In this document: positions 19,652-28,023 of the stretch, piece after piece
Position numbering within the stretch: position 1 is the stretch's first letter
How the letters are laid out: each line of letters starts with the position of its first letter
Origin: an uncultured Pelagibacteraceae bacterium
GTDB taxonomy: Bacteria > Pseudomonadota > Alphaproteobacteria > Pelagibacterales > Pelagibacteraceae
Direction of reading: 5' to 3'
NCBI GenBank assembly: GCA_902624535.1
Contig: CACNYF010000006.1
Span: forward strand, 1-44,349
Length of the DNA: 44,349 nucleotides
The notes under the pieces: model-generated
The model's input: only the letters and a program-made list of their open reading frames with translations
Told to the model about the DNA's origin: nothing
The model's database searches: none
Translations under genes and position numbers: made by a program

Positions 19652-20371
19652 ATGTCTATCTGGGGAAGTTTAATTGGTGGGATGATCGGTTTTTCTTTAG
19701 GGGGACCATTTGGGATGCTATTAGGCTCCTTAATTGGTGGAAAAGTATCAAGATCAAGATCATCATTTAAATCTTTTGCACAACCTCAACAAGTTTTTGC
19801 ATTAGCTCTTATAGTTTTATCAGCTAAACTGAGTAAAGCAGACGGTCAAGTTAGTAGAGAGGAATTAATAGCGGTAAAAGATAAACTCAAAATTCCAGAA
19901 CATGAATTAGATCAGGTTGGAAAAATTTTTAATAAAGCTAAAGAAGAAAGCACTGGTTACGAACCATATGCAAAACAAATAGCTCAGATCTATCAAGGAA
20001 ATATAAATGTGTTGGAAGAAGTCATTAATATATTATTTTATATTGCAGAAGCTGATGGAAATATAAGTGATCAAGAATTTAGAATGATACAACATGTTTC
20101 TCAATTATTTGGTCTTAGTGATGCCCAATTCAATGGAATAGTTGAGGGTAGGAAATCATCTGATAAACTCAATCCATATGTGGTATTAGAGAGCAAGCCC
20201 GATGATAATCTTGCAGATATTAGAAAAAGATATTTAAAATTAAGTAAAGAACATCATCCTGACTTGCTTTTAAGCAAAGGAGTGCCTGAGGAAGTAATTG
20301 TAGAAAGTAAAAAGAAAATGCGAACTATTAATTCTGCTTGGGATGAAATTCAAAAACTTAAAAAAAAATGA
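19652..20371 (+). CDS. TerB plus J-domain co-chaperone (DjlA-like)
   Basis: At 239 residues, the protein begins with a glycine-rich membrane-associated segment (GSLIGGMIGFSLGGPFGMLLG, about residues 5-25, in two short hydrophobic stretches). A TerB-like helical domain (about 45-165, with ADGQVSREEL and the repeat ADGNISDQEF) follows. It ends with a J-domain (about 172-239) that carries the HPD tripeptide in KEHHPDLL. This is the architecture of DjlA, a membrane-anchored DnaK co-chaperone. The J-domain here should stimulate DnaK; its target is unknown. Confidence 0.88.
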   Translation: MSIWGSLIGGMIGFSLGGPFGMLLGSLIGGKVSRSRSSFKSFAQPQQVFALALIVLSAKLSKADGQVSREELIAVKDKLKIPEHELDQVGKIFNKAKEESTGYEPYAKQIAQIYQGNINVLEEVINILFYIAEADGNISDQEFRMIQHVSQLFGLSDAQFNGIVEGRKSSDKLNPYVVLESKPDDNLADIRKRYLKLSKEHHPDLLLSKGVPEEVIVESKKKMRTINSAWDEIQKLKKK

Positions 20372-20493
20372 AATTCTTTAAATCAAGCTTAGAATATTTA
20401 AATATTTTGAATATACATTATGTGTATAAAGTGAGTTACATTATTGAAATAAATGAAGATTTATTATAAATCCCTAATCAAGTGTACCCATCA

Positions 20494-21042
20494 ATGTTAT
20501 TTATTAAAAAAATATTAATTTTTATAATTATATTTTTATTTAGTTTTTCAACAAATGCTGCTTCGGATAAATTAAACAAATTATTTGACGACCTTTATGA
20601 TGCAAAAAGTTTAACCCAAGCTGAAAAAATTGAAGACAAAATTTGGAAAAATTGGACGCAACATCCTAAAAGTGAATATCTAACTAGTAAGTTAGAAAAC
20701 GGTACCTATTCAATGTATCATCAACAATACCAGATGGCTTTAAAACTATTCACTGATATCATCAAGGAAGATCCAAAATGGGCTGAGGGCTGGAATAAAA
20801 GGGCAACTTTGTTATTTATAATGGGAAATTATGAAAAATCTTTAGATGACATAGAAAAAGTATTAGATTTAGAACCAAGACACTTTGGAGCATTATCAGG
20901 AAGAGCTCAAATTTATTTATCATATAAACAATATGAAAAAGCAATTGATGACTTAAGAAAAGCGAAATCAATTTATCCATTAATCAAAAGTGGAGAAAAT
21001 ATTAGGTTAATCGAAAAAATTATTAAAGAACAACAAATTTAA
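20494..21042 (+). CDS. Exported TPR-repeat protein
   Basis: I choose the ATG at 20494 because it opens directly into a signal peptide (LFIKKI, hydrophobic core, cleavage near NAA). An in-frame GTG at 20482 would add only four residues. About 182 residues. After a helical segment (residues 25-60), two to three tetratricopeptide repeats follow: AEGWNKRATLLFIMGNYEKS and FGALSGRAQIYLSYKQYEKA are the clear ones, with a degenerate copy before them. Such proteins are periplasmic scaffolds; the partner is unknown. It ends with a 4-bp TTAA stop overlap with the coiled-coil gene. The 120 bp upstream contain only AT-rich palindromes. Confidence 0.8.
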   Translation: MLFIKKILIFIIIFLFSFSTNAASDKLNKLFDDLYDAKSLTQAEKIEDKIWKNWTQHPKSEYLTSKLENGTYSMYHQQYQMALKLFTDIIKEDPKWAEGWNKRATLLFIMGNYEKSLDDIEKVLDLEPRHFGALSGRAQIYLSYKQYEKAIDDLRKAKSIYPLIKSGENIRLIEKIIKEQQI

Positions 21043-22217
21043 TTATTCTTAGATCTTTTTTTTGCAATCAGCTGTGTTAATGAGTCTACCATTAAATCTG
21101 AGGCTTTAAAAATTTCACTGGGTTTAAATTCATGTGAAATATTTTTTTCTTCATTTGTTTTATCTTCAATGACTATACCTTGATCAGGGGAATTATTTTT
21201 AATATAAATTAGTATTAACCACTCATCATCAATTGTCTCGTCCCATTTTATAAAAATCTCTCCAGTTTCAAATCTTCTGTCTATGCATCTCAAGATAGAC
21301 ATATGTTTGGTTATATATCTTTTATTAAGTTGAAAAACTAAACTATTCGCACTTCTGTAAAAGCTTTCAAGTGCAAACTCAATTTTTTGCCTAGCTAAAG
21401 TATACTCCCTTTCTCTTTGAAGTAATTTTGCTCTATCGTCTCCTTCTTGTGTTTCTACACCTAGCGCCTCGACTCGTTCTCTTATTTTCTGATCTCTTAT
21501 TTGTTGATATTTTAATTTTAGTTTTTCGATACGCTCTTGTAATCCTGAATAATCCTCTCTCTTTTCTCTTAACGCTAATTTTTCTAGTTGCTCTAGTTCT
21601 TTTACCTCTCTTATTCTAAACTTTTCTATTTGCTTTTCTAATTTTAATTCTTGTAAAAATTTCTTTTGTCTCTCCGCCTGCTCTTTTCTAAGTATAGCCT
21701 GTTCTTTTCTTAAGAATAATTTTATATCTTTTGCTCTTTCTCTTTCTAATTTTTGTTCTTGTTTTAACTGGATTTCTTTTTCTTTTAAAAAAGCTAACTC
21801 ATCTGCTTTATTTTGTTTCTCAATTTCAATTTTTTCCTTTTCTGCCTGTTCTATTTTCTCAAGTTTAATTTGCCTTTTTTCCTCAGCTCTTATTTCTTTA
21901 AAACGAATTAAACTAAATTCTATACTTTGAAAAAATTTTTGTATTAATTTATCAATTGCCAATAAATTAAAACTAAATTTGAAAGAAAACTTATTTTTTA
22001 AATCTTCCTCAAGTCTGACCGTTCTTGAAATAATACCCTTTTTAGTACTTGTCTTTAACTTAACTTTTTTTATCTTTTTTCTTCGATTTAAACTTTTTGT
22101 TGTTTTTTTTTTTAATTTTGGTCTTTTTTTCTTTATTTTTGACTTGGATTTATTTTTTGATTTTTTGACCTTTATTTTTAAATTTTTTTTTTTTACTTTT
22201 TTTTTCTTTTTTTTCAT
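21039..22217 (-). CDS. Lys-rich tail plus long coiled-coil protein, unknown
   Basis: The 392-residue protein has three zones. Residues 1-60 contain 36 Lys/Arg and no acidic residue, and so resemble a histone-H1 or translation-factor basic tail. Residues about 105-285 are a long charged helix of Glu/Lys/Arg/Gln heptads (AEKEKIEIEKQ, LKQEQKLERERAK), a clear coiled coil. Residues about 290-392 look globular, with FIKWDETIDDEWLILIYIKN and LMVDSLTQLIAKK. There is no signal peptide or membrane segment. I recognise no family for the whole. A nucleic-acid or membrane-surface binding role is a guess from charge. It sits alone between a TPR gene and cfa, separated from cfa by 29 bp on the same strand order. 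Confidence 0.65.
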   Translation of the reverse strand: MKKKKKKVKKKNLKIKVKKSKNKSKSKIKKKRPKLKKKTTKSLNRRKKIKKVKLKTSTKKGIISRTVRLEEDLKNKFSFKFSFNLLAIDKLIQKFFQSIEFSLIRFKEIRAEEKRQIKLEKIEQAEKEKIEIEKQNKADELAFLKEKEIQLKQEQKLERERAKDIKLFLRKEQAILRKEQAERQKKFLQELKLEKQIEKFRIREVKELEQLEKLALREKREDYSGLQERIEKLKLKYQQIRDQKIRERVEALGVETQEGDDRAKLLQREREYTLARQKIEFALESFYRSANSLVFQLNKRYITKHMSILRCIDRRFETGEIFIKWDETIDDEWLILIYIKNNSPDQGIVIEDKTNEEKNISHEFKPSEIFKASDLMVDSLTQLIAKKRSKNN

Positions 22218-22246
22218 TTAAGAAATACAGCTTTATCAGCTAATTT

Positions 22247-23434
22247 TTAATAAATATAGTCTCTAGTATTAGGAACAGATTTTATATCTTTAGTTAGCTG
22301 AAGTTGAAATACAACTTGATCTCCCCATTTAAAAGACATTTCACAACTTGTAAGATAAAATTCCCACATCCTTAAAAATTTTTCGTCAAACATTTCTAAA
22401 ACTTGATCTTTTTTTGATAGGAATCTCTCTTTCCAATTTCTTAAAGTGTGGGCATAGTGCATCCTTAAAATCTCAATATCTGTAGCTATTAGTCCAGAAT
22501 CCTCGATTGGCCTTGCTATTTCGCTTAAACTAGGGGTGTATCCGCCAGGGAAAATATATTTTGTTATCCAAGGCTGTGGGTCTCTAGGTGGAAGATTTGA
22601 TCCAATTGTGTGTATTAGAGCTACCCCATCTTTTTTTAACATTTGAGACACTCTATTAAAATAGGTTTTATAGAATTTTTTTCCAACATGTTCAAACATT
22701 CCAACACTAACTATCCTATCAAATTTTTCATTCAATTGTCTGTAATCTACTAATTTAAATTCAACTTGATTATCTAAATTTAATTCTTTAGCTTTTTCTT
22801 GACTATATTTTAATTGATTTTCTGAAAGTGTAATTCCTGTAACTGAAGCTTTAGTTTTTTTTGCAATGTCAATTGCAAGTGTTCCCCAGCCTGAGCCAAT
22901 ATCTAAAACTTTTTGGTTAGGTTGTATATAAAGTTTTTTAATTATGTGATCGATTTTATTTTCTTGAGCAGTTTCTAAAGTATCATTCTCATTTTTAAAG
23001 TATGCACATGAATATTGTCTTTTTTTATCAAGAAATAAATCGTATAATTTTTCTGAAATATCATAATGATGTGCAACATTTTGTTTAGATTTATCTATTT
23101 TATTAAAACTTGTTAAGTACTTTAAAGTTCCCTTTATTTTATTTAATATCATTCCATAAATATTAATATCTGCTCTTCTAATATTTTTAAAAGCTATATC
23201 AAGAAATTCTGTCAAGGTTCCATTTTTTAATCTTAAAGAGCCATTTGTATATGCTTCACCAAAATATAAATCAGGATGAAGCAGTAATTTTTGGTGCAAG
23301 CTTTTATCTAGTAGTTGCAACTCTATTGGGGTTTCTTTCAACGGTTTCCCTATTACATACCTATTAGAATTATAATCTATTAAGATAAAGCCATCTTCTT
23401 TGAACAAATCATTTAAAAAATTTATAAGTTTCAT
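22247..23434 (-). CDS. cfa: Cyclopropane-fatty-acyl-phospholipid synthase-like methyltransferase
   Basis: The Cfa family transfers a methylene or methyl group from SAM to unsaturated acyl chains of membrane lipids. This one is 395 residues, normal length. The family hallmarks are present: VAHHYDISEKLYDLFLD, QYSCAYF, SAM motif VLDIGSGWGTLA (about 175-186), VSVGMFEHVG with the conserved Glu, and NWKERFL near the C-terminus. Its start codon overlaps the stop of the upstream aldolase by 1 bp (TAATG), so they are coupled. The specific reaction (cyclopropanation or another SAM-dependent lipid modification) cannot be decided from sequence. Confidence 0.9.
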   Translation of the reverse strand: MKLINFLNDLFKEDGFILIDYNSNRYVIGKPLKETPIELQLLDKSLHQKLLLHPDLYFGEAYTNGSLRLKNGTLTEFLDIAFKNIRRADINIYGMILNKIKGTLKYLTSFNKIDKSKQNVAHHYDISEKLYDLFLDKKRQYSCAYFKNENDTLETAQENKIDHIIKKLYIQPNQKVLDIGSGWGTLAIDIAKKTKASVTGITLSENQLKYSQEKAKELNLDNQVEFKLVDYRQLNEKFDRIVSVGMFEHVGKKFYKTYFNRVSQMLKKDGVALIHTIGSNLPPRDPQPWITKYIFPGGYTPSLSEIARPIEDSGLIATDIEILRMHYAHTLRNWKERFLSKKDQVLEMFDEKFLRMWEFYLTSCEMSFKWGDQVVFQLQLTKDIKSVPNTRDYIY

Positions 23435-24312
23435 TATGCTGCTTTTAAGTGCTTAAAGTCAAAATCAAGCTTTTGAAGTTCAGCAAAAAATATTTTTTTT
23501 TCATTTTCATTTAATAACTTTAATGGTGGAATTAAATTCTGATAGTCCTGATCAATTTGTGCCATGAAGGTATGTAAACCTGAAATCAAATTAAATTTAT
23601 CGAAAATACTTCTCACTAAACACAACTTTTCGTTTGAAGATTGATCCGATCCATTTTGAAATTTATTGTAAACATCTCTTGCCAAAATTGAAGTAACATT
23701 TGTTGTTGCTGTAATTATTCCAGAGCAACCTAATTCAAGTCCTTTCAATAATTTTAATTCTGAACCTGGCATTACTGAAAAATTTTCTATTTTCAAATTT
23801 TCATACAAATTATAAGAACTATCTTTAACTCCAACTATTTGACTTGGAAATTTTTTTACTAGCTCTTCAACACAATCAATACTAAATTTATATCCTGAGA
23901 GTTTTTCGAAATTATATAAAATTATTTTACATTCATTAATTTCATCTATTATTCTTGAGTAAAAATTAATCACATCGTGATCGCTATACTTATAATAGGC
24001 AGGGGGCATAATTAAAAATTTATTAAACCCATTTGATTTGGCTATTTTTATCAAATTAATATTATCAACTAGCGAATTAAGACCGGTTCCAATTATAAAT
24101 TTATCCCTATAATTACTTTTTGGTAACAAATTGATTAATTGAATTTTTTCCGAAAGAGATATGAGTTGTGATTGTCCAGTACTTCCAAAAAAAACTACTC
24201 CATGACAGCCTTTGTCGATTAGATTTTCAGCATATTTAATCGTTTTTTCACTATTTAACGCCAGATTTTTATCTAATACTGACAATGTAGCTGCATATAT
24301 TCCATTAATCAT
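23434..24312 (-). CDS. DHDPS/N-acetylneuraminate-lyase-family aldolase, not DapA-like
   Basis: This is a TIM-barrel class I aldolase of 292 residues with the Schiff-base lysine K163 (in VGVKDSS) and catalytic Tyr133 (LYNF). The pyruvate-binding loop is GSTGQSQ (43-49), where N-acetylneuraminate lyase has GSTGE and DapA has GTTGE. The key Arg of DapA (in the YNVPSRTG block) is missing; here YNFEKLSG gives the LSG of the NanA/KDG-aldolase group. I therefore expect a different aldol substrate than aspartate semialdehyde. It is followed by cfa with coupled translation. Physiological substrate unknown. Confidence 0.8.
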   Translation of the reverse strand: MINGIYAATLSVLDKNLALNSEKTIKYAENLIDKGCHGVVFFGSTGQSQLISLSEKIQLINLLPKSNYRDKFIIGTGLNSLVDNINLIKIAKSNGFNKFLIMPPAYYKYSDHDVINFYSRIIDEINECKIILYNFEKLSGYKFSIDCVEELVKKFPSQIVGVKDSSYNLYENLKIENFSVMPGSELKLLKGLELGCSGIITATTNVTSILARDVYNKFQNGSDQSSNEKLCLVRSIFDKFNLISGLHTFMAQIDQDYQNLIPPLKLLNENEKKIFFAELQKLDFDFKHLKAA

Positions 24313-24385
24313 AACTTAATTATATGACTATAATTATAGAATAGATTTAAGAAAAAAATAATAAAAAAATATATTCTAAATACTT

Positions 24386-25321
24386 ATGAAAGTTTGTGTT
24401 TATCTTAGCTATATAGGTCTTGGAGCAAATTTGTTACATCTTAGTTATTTGCATCAGTTATCTGAAAAGTTTGGACCTATAACAGTTTTTACGTTATGCA
24501 ATAATTTGTTGGATGCATTAGAGGATGATCCTAAAATTAAAGAAGTCATAGTAATAGATAAAAAATATAATAAATTTAAAAATATATTTGGTTTTTCATC
24601 GGAATTAAAAAAATACAATTTTGATAAAATATTTATTTATTATCCAAGTCCTAGAATCTTTATCGCGTGTAAGTTAGCTGGAATAAAAGATATTTATCAC
24701 TATCCTTTATATAAAAAGAAAAATCTTCATTTAATCAACGCAGCACAAAAGTTTACTGCGAGTGTATTAAACATAGAGAAATGTCAAACATACACAAAAA
24801 TTCACATAAATGAAAATAAACTTAAAAGTGTCTCAACTTATTTTGATAAATCAAAATTTAACATTGTAATAGGAGCTGGATCTTCAGGTCCAACAACAAA
24901 ATGGGGCACTGATAATTACTCAAATCTAATAAATGAGTTAAATAAACTAAATAAATTTAATTTTTTTATTTTGTGTGGTCCTAATGAAAAATTAATTGCT
25001 CAAGAAATAATGGATAAGGTTGAAGGAGATAATATTACAGATCTTAGTAACAAAAATATCTCAGAAGTAATACCTTTTATAGCTTCTGCTGATATGTATG
25101 TGGGGAATGATTCGTTTGGTTCACATGTTTCATCACAATCTGGCAAACCAAGCCTTGTGATTTTATTGGACTCACCAAAAGTATATACGGATTATACTCC
25201 TAATCATATTAGAATTATTCCTGAAGGATATGATGTTAATAATATTACACATGGAAGTGAAATTGATCCGAATTTAATTAAGGTCGAACAAGTGTACAAA
25301 TCAATACTAAGTTATACTTAA
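24386..25321 (+). CDS. Glycosyltransferase family 9 (heptosyltransferase-like)
   Basis: This 311-residue GT-B protein belongs to the ADP-heptose:LPS heptosyltransferase family by its C-terminal blocks: IGAGSSGPTTKWGTDNYSNL (about 165-180, the KxW/Nxxxxxx binding loop), ILCGPNEKLIAQEI, and YVGNDSFGSHVSSQSGKP near residue 238 (compare GxDSGxxHxAaaxgkP). The N-terminal domain starts with YIGLGANLLHLSYL. Its likely place is LPS-core or cell-surface sugar assembly on the inner membrane face. The donor sugar is not defined. It has a 4-bp tail-to-tail stop overlap with the J-domain gene. Confidence 0.85.
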   Translation: MKVCVYLSYIGLGANLLHLSYLHQLSEKFGPITVFTLCNNLLDALEDDPKIKEVIVIDKKYNKFKNIFGFSSELKKYNFDKIFIYYPSPRIFIACKLAGIKDIYHYPLYKKKNLHLINAAQKFTASVLNIEKCQTYTKIHINENKLKSVSTYFDKSKFNIVIGAGSSGPTTKWGTDNYSNLINELNKLNKFNFFILCGPNEKLIAQEIMDKVEGDNITDLSNKNISEVIPFIASADMYVGNDSFGSHVSSQSGKPSLVILLDSPKVYTDYTPNHIRIIPEGYDVNNITHGSEIDPNLIKVEQVYKSILSYT

Positions 25322-25827
25322 ACAACCGATTTTAAGACTGTGTCTTTGGCTTGGTTCACTAAAGTAGCAATATTATTTAATTCTGGACTTCTATCTGGAT
25401 GAATTTTTTTCATAATTTTTTTATAAGAATTCATCACTTCATCTTTTGTATATTTTTTTTTGGTATCTAAATTTAAAATTCTATATGCTTCATCTAAACT
25501 CATATTCTGAGATGACATATTTTGATTAAATTGATTAAAATTAAATCTGCCAGAATTTTTTAAAACTCTAAAAAGTCCCCATAATCTAAATAGCTGAAAT
25601 AAAGAAATACCTGCTTTCGTTTTAATTAAAGGCAAAATAGCCAACATAAATGGTAAGGAAAATATGTATCTCCCGGCATATGCCATTATTACCGCTAACA
25701 ATATTGAAGAAATTATAATAAATGTTCTAACAAATTTTGATATTTTTTTTGTTGAGGTTTTAGCAAACCAATTGAGTAAAATATAAAGAATTATAAAGAT
25801 TATTAGTATTGCAAAAAAAATATTCAT
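25318..25827 (-). CDS. Membrane-anchored J-domain protein (TIM14/PAM18-like)
   Basis: This 169-residue protein has one N-terminal helix (about 2-20), a second hydrophobic stretch (34-50) and a third short one (56-68). A linker with LWGLFRVLKNSGRF and an Asn/Gln/Ser-rich spacer (95-108) follow. The C-terminal J-domain (109-169) shows MSLDEAYRILNLD, then the HPD tripeptide (143-145) in KKIHPDRSPEL. This order, N-terminal anchor and C-terminal J-domain, matches alphaproteobacterial relatives of mitochondrial TIM14/PAM18. It presumably recruits DnaK to the inner membrane. It is divergent from ptrB, with only 17 bp between start codons. Confidence 0.85.
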   Translation of the reverse strand: MNIFFAILIIFIILYILLNWFAKTSTKKISKFVRTFIIISSILLAVIMAYAGRYIFSLPFMLAILPLIKTKAGISLFQLFRLWGLFRVLKNSGRFNFNQFNQNMSSQNMSLDEAYRILNLDTKKKYTKDEVMNSYKKIMKKIHPDRSPELNNIATLVNQAKDTVLKSVV

Positions 25828-25844
25828 AAATTAATTAAATTTAA

Positions 25845-27926
25845 ATGAAAATACCACAGCTTAAAAAAAAACCAGAATTAAAATCTTGTCACAACGTAAC
25901 TTGGGAAGACGATTATAGTTGGATACATCAGGAAAATATACTTGAAGTATTGAAAGATAGTTCAAAATTATTGCCAGAGGTAAGAAAATATCTTGAAGAT
26001 GAAAATGATTATTTTAGTCATCAAATGTCAGATACAAAAGAAATTCAAAAAGTTTTATTCGATGAGATTAAAGGAAGAATTAAACTTGATGATGAGTCTC
26101 TTCCGTTTAAAGATGTAAGATATAGTTACTGGACAAAAACAACAACAAAAGGAAATTATTCAATTAAGTTAAGAAAAAAAATTGATTCTGATGAAATAGA
26201 AGAAATTTGGAATGGTGATTTAGAAAAAGAAAAGCTTAAAACAGAATATTTTGGGCTTGGAGACTTAGAAGTTAGTTATAATGATAAATTACTAGCTTAT
26301 TCATTAGATTTAAAAGGATCTGAATATTACACCATACATATAAGAGATATTAAAAGTCGAGACCAAGTTGGTGAAAAAATTGAAAATACAAGTGGTGGAA
26401 TAACATTTAGCTTAGATGACAAATATATTTTTTACTCTAAGCTTGATGACAATCATAGACCAAGAGAAATTTACAGGCATGAAATTGGAACTCCTACTAG
26501 TAAAGATATTCTTATATTTAAAGAAGAAAGTGAAGCATTTACTGTAGGAATAGGTCTTAGCTCTGATGAAAAGTATTTTTTTATTACATCATCTGATCAT
26601 AATACGTCCGAACAGTATTATTTTAAAGCAGATGAAATAATTCCAAAACCAAAACTAATTAATAAAAGAAAAAGAGGGATAATATATTCGGTCAATTCAT
26701 GGAATGGTAATTTCTATAAACATACAAATGAAGATGCAGAAGATTTTAAGATCGAAAAGACAAATGATTTAGAAAAAAAGGAGTGGGAAATATTTATACC
26801 TGCACGAGAAGAGGTTTTAATTGGTGGATTAATTTTCTTAAATAATTGGATTATAAGATCTGAAACTTCTAATGCATTATCAAAATTAATATTAAGAAAT
26901 CCAAAAAATAATGAAGAAGATGAAATATTTTTTTCAGATGAAAAAGTTATAGTACCCGGTGTTTCATTAACCCAAAGAAATAGAAATACTGACACAGTTT
27001 ATTTATCATATTCATCACCAAAAACTCCTGGAAGGACTTACCTATACAATCTTAAAACAAAGGAGAAAAAATTAGTTAAAGAACAAGAGATTCCTAGTGG
27101 CCATAATTCTGATGACTACATAGTTGAAAGATTAGAGTGTGCCTCTCATGATGGAAGAATGGTTCCTATTACTATAACAAGACATAAAAAAACTAAATTA
27201 GATGGATCTGCAAAATTATTATTATATGGATACGGATCATACGGAAGTTCTATGTCACCAAGTTTTTCCTCAACCAGAATAAGTTTAATTGAGCGAGATA
27301 TTATATGGGTAACTTCTCATATTAGAGGTGGTATGGAAAAAGGAATGAAATGGTGGAAAGAGGGAAAATTATTAAACAAAAAAAATACATTTGAAGATTA
27401 CATCGCTTCTGCAAAATTTTTAATTGAAAAAAAGTTTACGTCTAAAGGTAATATTATTGGAATGGGTGGATCTGCTGGAGGTCTTCTAATGGGAGCGGTT
27501 GTTAACCAAGCGCCTGATTTATTTTTGGGTATTGTTATGGCTGTTCCTTTCGTTGACTCTTTGACCACGAATTTAGACCATTCGTTACCATTAACAGTCG
27601 GCGAATTTGATGAATTTGGAAATGCTAAAGATAAAAAAGAACACTTTGATTACATATTTTCATATGCACCTTATAATAATATTAAAAAGATGGATTACCC
27701 AAACATTTTGATAACTACAAGTCTTAGTGATAACAGAGTATTATTTGATGAGCCAGCAAAATTTACTGCAAAATTAAGGGATTACAAAACGGATAACAAT
27801 TTACTTTTATTAAAAACAGAAATGAATGCAGGTCATGGAGGAAAATCTGGAAGAGATGGAGCAATCGAGGAGATTGCAGTAGACTACGCTTTTGCTTTGA
27901 AAATAGCTGGAAAATTAAACGCTTGA
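25845..27926 (+). CDS. ptrB: Oligopeptidase B
   Basis: This prolyl-oligopeptidase family serine peptidase cleaves short peptides after Arg or Lys in the cytoplasm. It has 693 residues. The N-terminal seven-bladed propeller (about 60-410) begins with DDYSWIHQEN. The C-terminal alpha/beta hydrolase carries the nucleophile Ser543 in GGSAGG, Asp629 in LSDNRV, and His664 in NAGHGG, in the S9A spacing. The tail motif AHGGKSGR-like AGHGGKSGRDG is typical. Its stop codon is only 1 bp upstream of the hsp20 promoter -35 element. Confidence is high. Confidence 0.96.
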   Translation: MKIPQLKKKPELKSCHNVTWEDDYSWIHQENILEVLKDSSKLLPEVRKYLEDENDYFSHQMSDTKEIQKVLFDEIKGRIKLDDESLPFKDVRYSYWTKTTTKGNYSIKLRKKIDSDEIEEIWNGDLEKEKLKTEYFGLGDLEVSYNDKLLAYSLDLKGSEYYTIHIRDIKSRDQVGEKIENTSGGITFSLDDKYIFYSKLDDNHRPREIYRHEIGTPTSKDILIFKEESEAFTVGIGLSSDEKYFFITSSDHNTSEQYYFKADEIIPKPKLINKRKRGIIYSVNSWNGNFYKHTNEDAEDFKIEKTNDLEKKEWEIFIPAREEVLIGGLIFLNNWIIRSETSNALSKLILRNPKNNEEDEIFFSDEKVIVPGVSLTQRNRNTDTVYLSYSSPKTPGRTYLYNLKTKEKKLVKEQEIPSGHNSDDYIVERLECASHDGRMVPITITRHKKTKLDGSAKLLLYGYGSYGSSMSPSFSSTRISLIERDIIWVTSHIRGGMEKGMKWWKEGKLLNKKNTFEDYIASAKFLIEKKFTSKGNIIGMGGSAGGLLMGAVVNQAPDLFLGIVMAVPFVDSLTTNLDHSLPLTVGEFDEFGNAKDKKEHFDYIFSYAPYNNIKKMDYPNILITTSLSDNRVLFDEPAKFTAKLRDYKTDNNLLLLKTEMNAGHGGKSGRDGAIEEIAVDYAFALKIAGKLNA

Positions 27927-27927
27927 T

Positions 27928-27956
27928 CTTGAAATATCAAAATTAATTACCATATA
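27928..27956 (+). promoter_or_regulatory. Sigma-32 (RpoH) type promoter of hsp20
   Basis: CTTGAAA (27928-27934) lies immediately after the ptrB stop, and ACCATATA (27949-27956; core CCATATA 27950-27956) follows 15 bp later. The -35 is a perfect heat-shock match, and the -10 resembles the CCCATNT/CYTATNT class. The same pair precedes groES with one base difference in spacing. The transcript would start about 27963 and carry a roughly 58-base leader with the candidate RNA thermometer. Confidence 0.6.
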
Positions 27957-27962
27957 AACATT

Positions 27963-28023
27963 GTTAGTCGCCTAATGGGGCTAGCGATAAATAAACTTGC
28001 TTAATTTAAAGGAGGATAATATG
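27963..28023 (+). promoter_or_regulatory. Candidate ROSE-type RNA thermometer in the hsp20 leader
   Basis: In the leader UUGCU (27997-28001) can pair with AGGAG (28010-28014), and C27996 with G28015, hiding the Shine-Dalgarno AGGAGG. The pairs are U-A, C-G, G·G, U-A, U-G, C-G. A U(U/C)GCU strand facing the Shine-Dalgarno with an internal G·G pair is the hallmark of ROSE thermometers, known from rhizobial hsp20 genes. An upstream hairpin (UAGUC 27965-27969 with GGCUA 27979-27983, then CC/GG after one bulged G) is also present. This is inferred by hand folding only. The total is short compared with some ROSE elements, so confidence is moderate. Confidence 0.5.

Noticed and set aside
20393..20406. 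14-bp perfect palindrome AATATTTAAATATT
   Set aside because: Composed only of A and T in a very AT-rich spacer; expected by chance and not linked to a visible promoter.
21979..22221. Phe-rich open frame opposite the Lys-rich tail gene
   Set aside because: It is the complement of the AAA/AAG lysine run, so it reads as TTT phenylalanine; no independent evidence of a gene.
27997..28020. TTG start for hsp20 giving eight extra residues
   Set aside because: AAAGGAGG is placed ideally for the ATG at 28021, and the TTG lies within the candidate thermometer stem.
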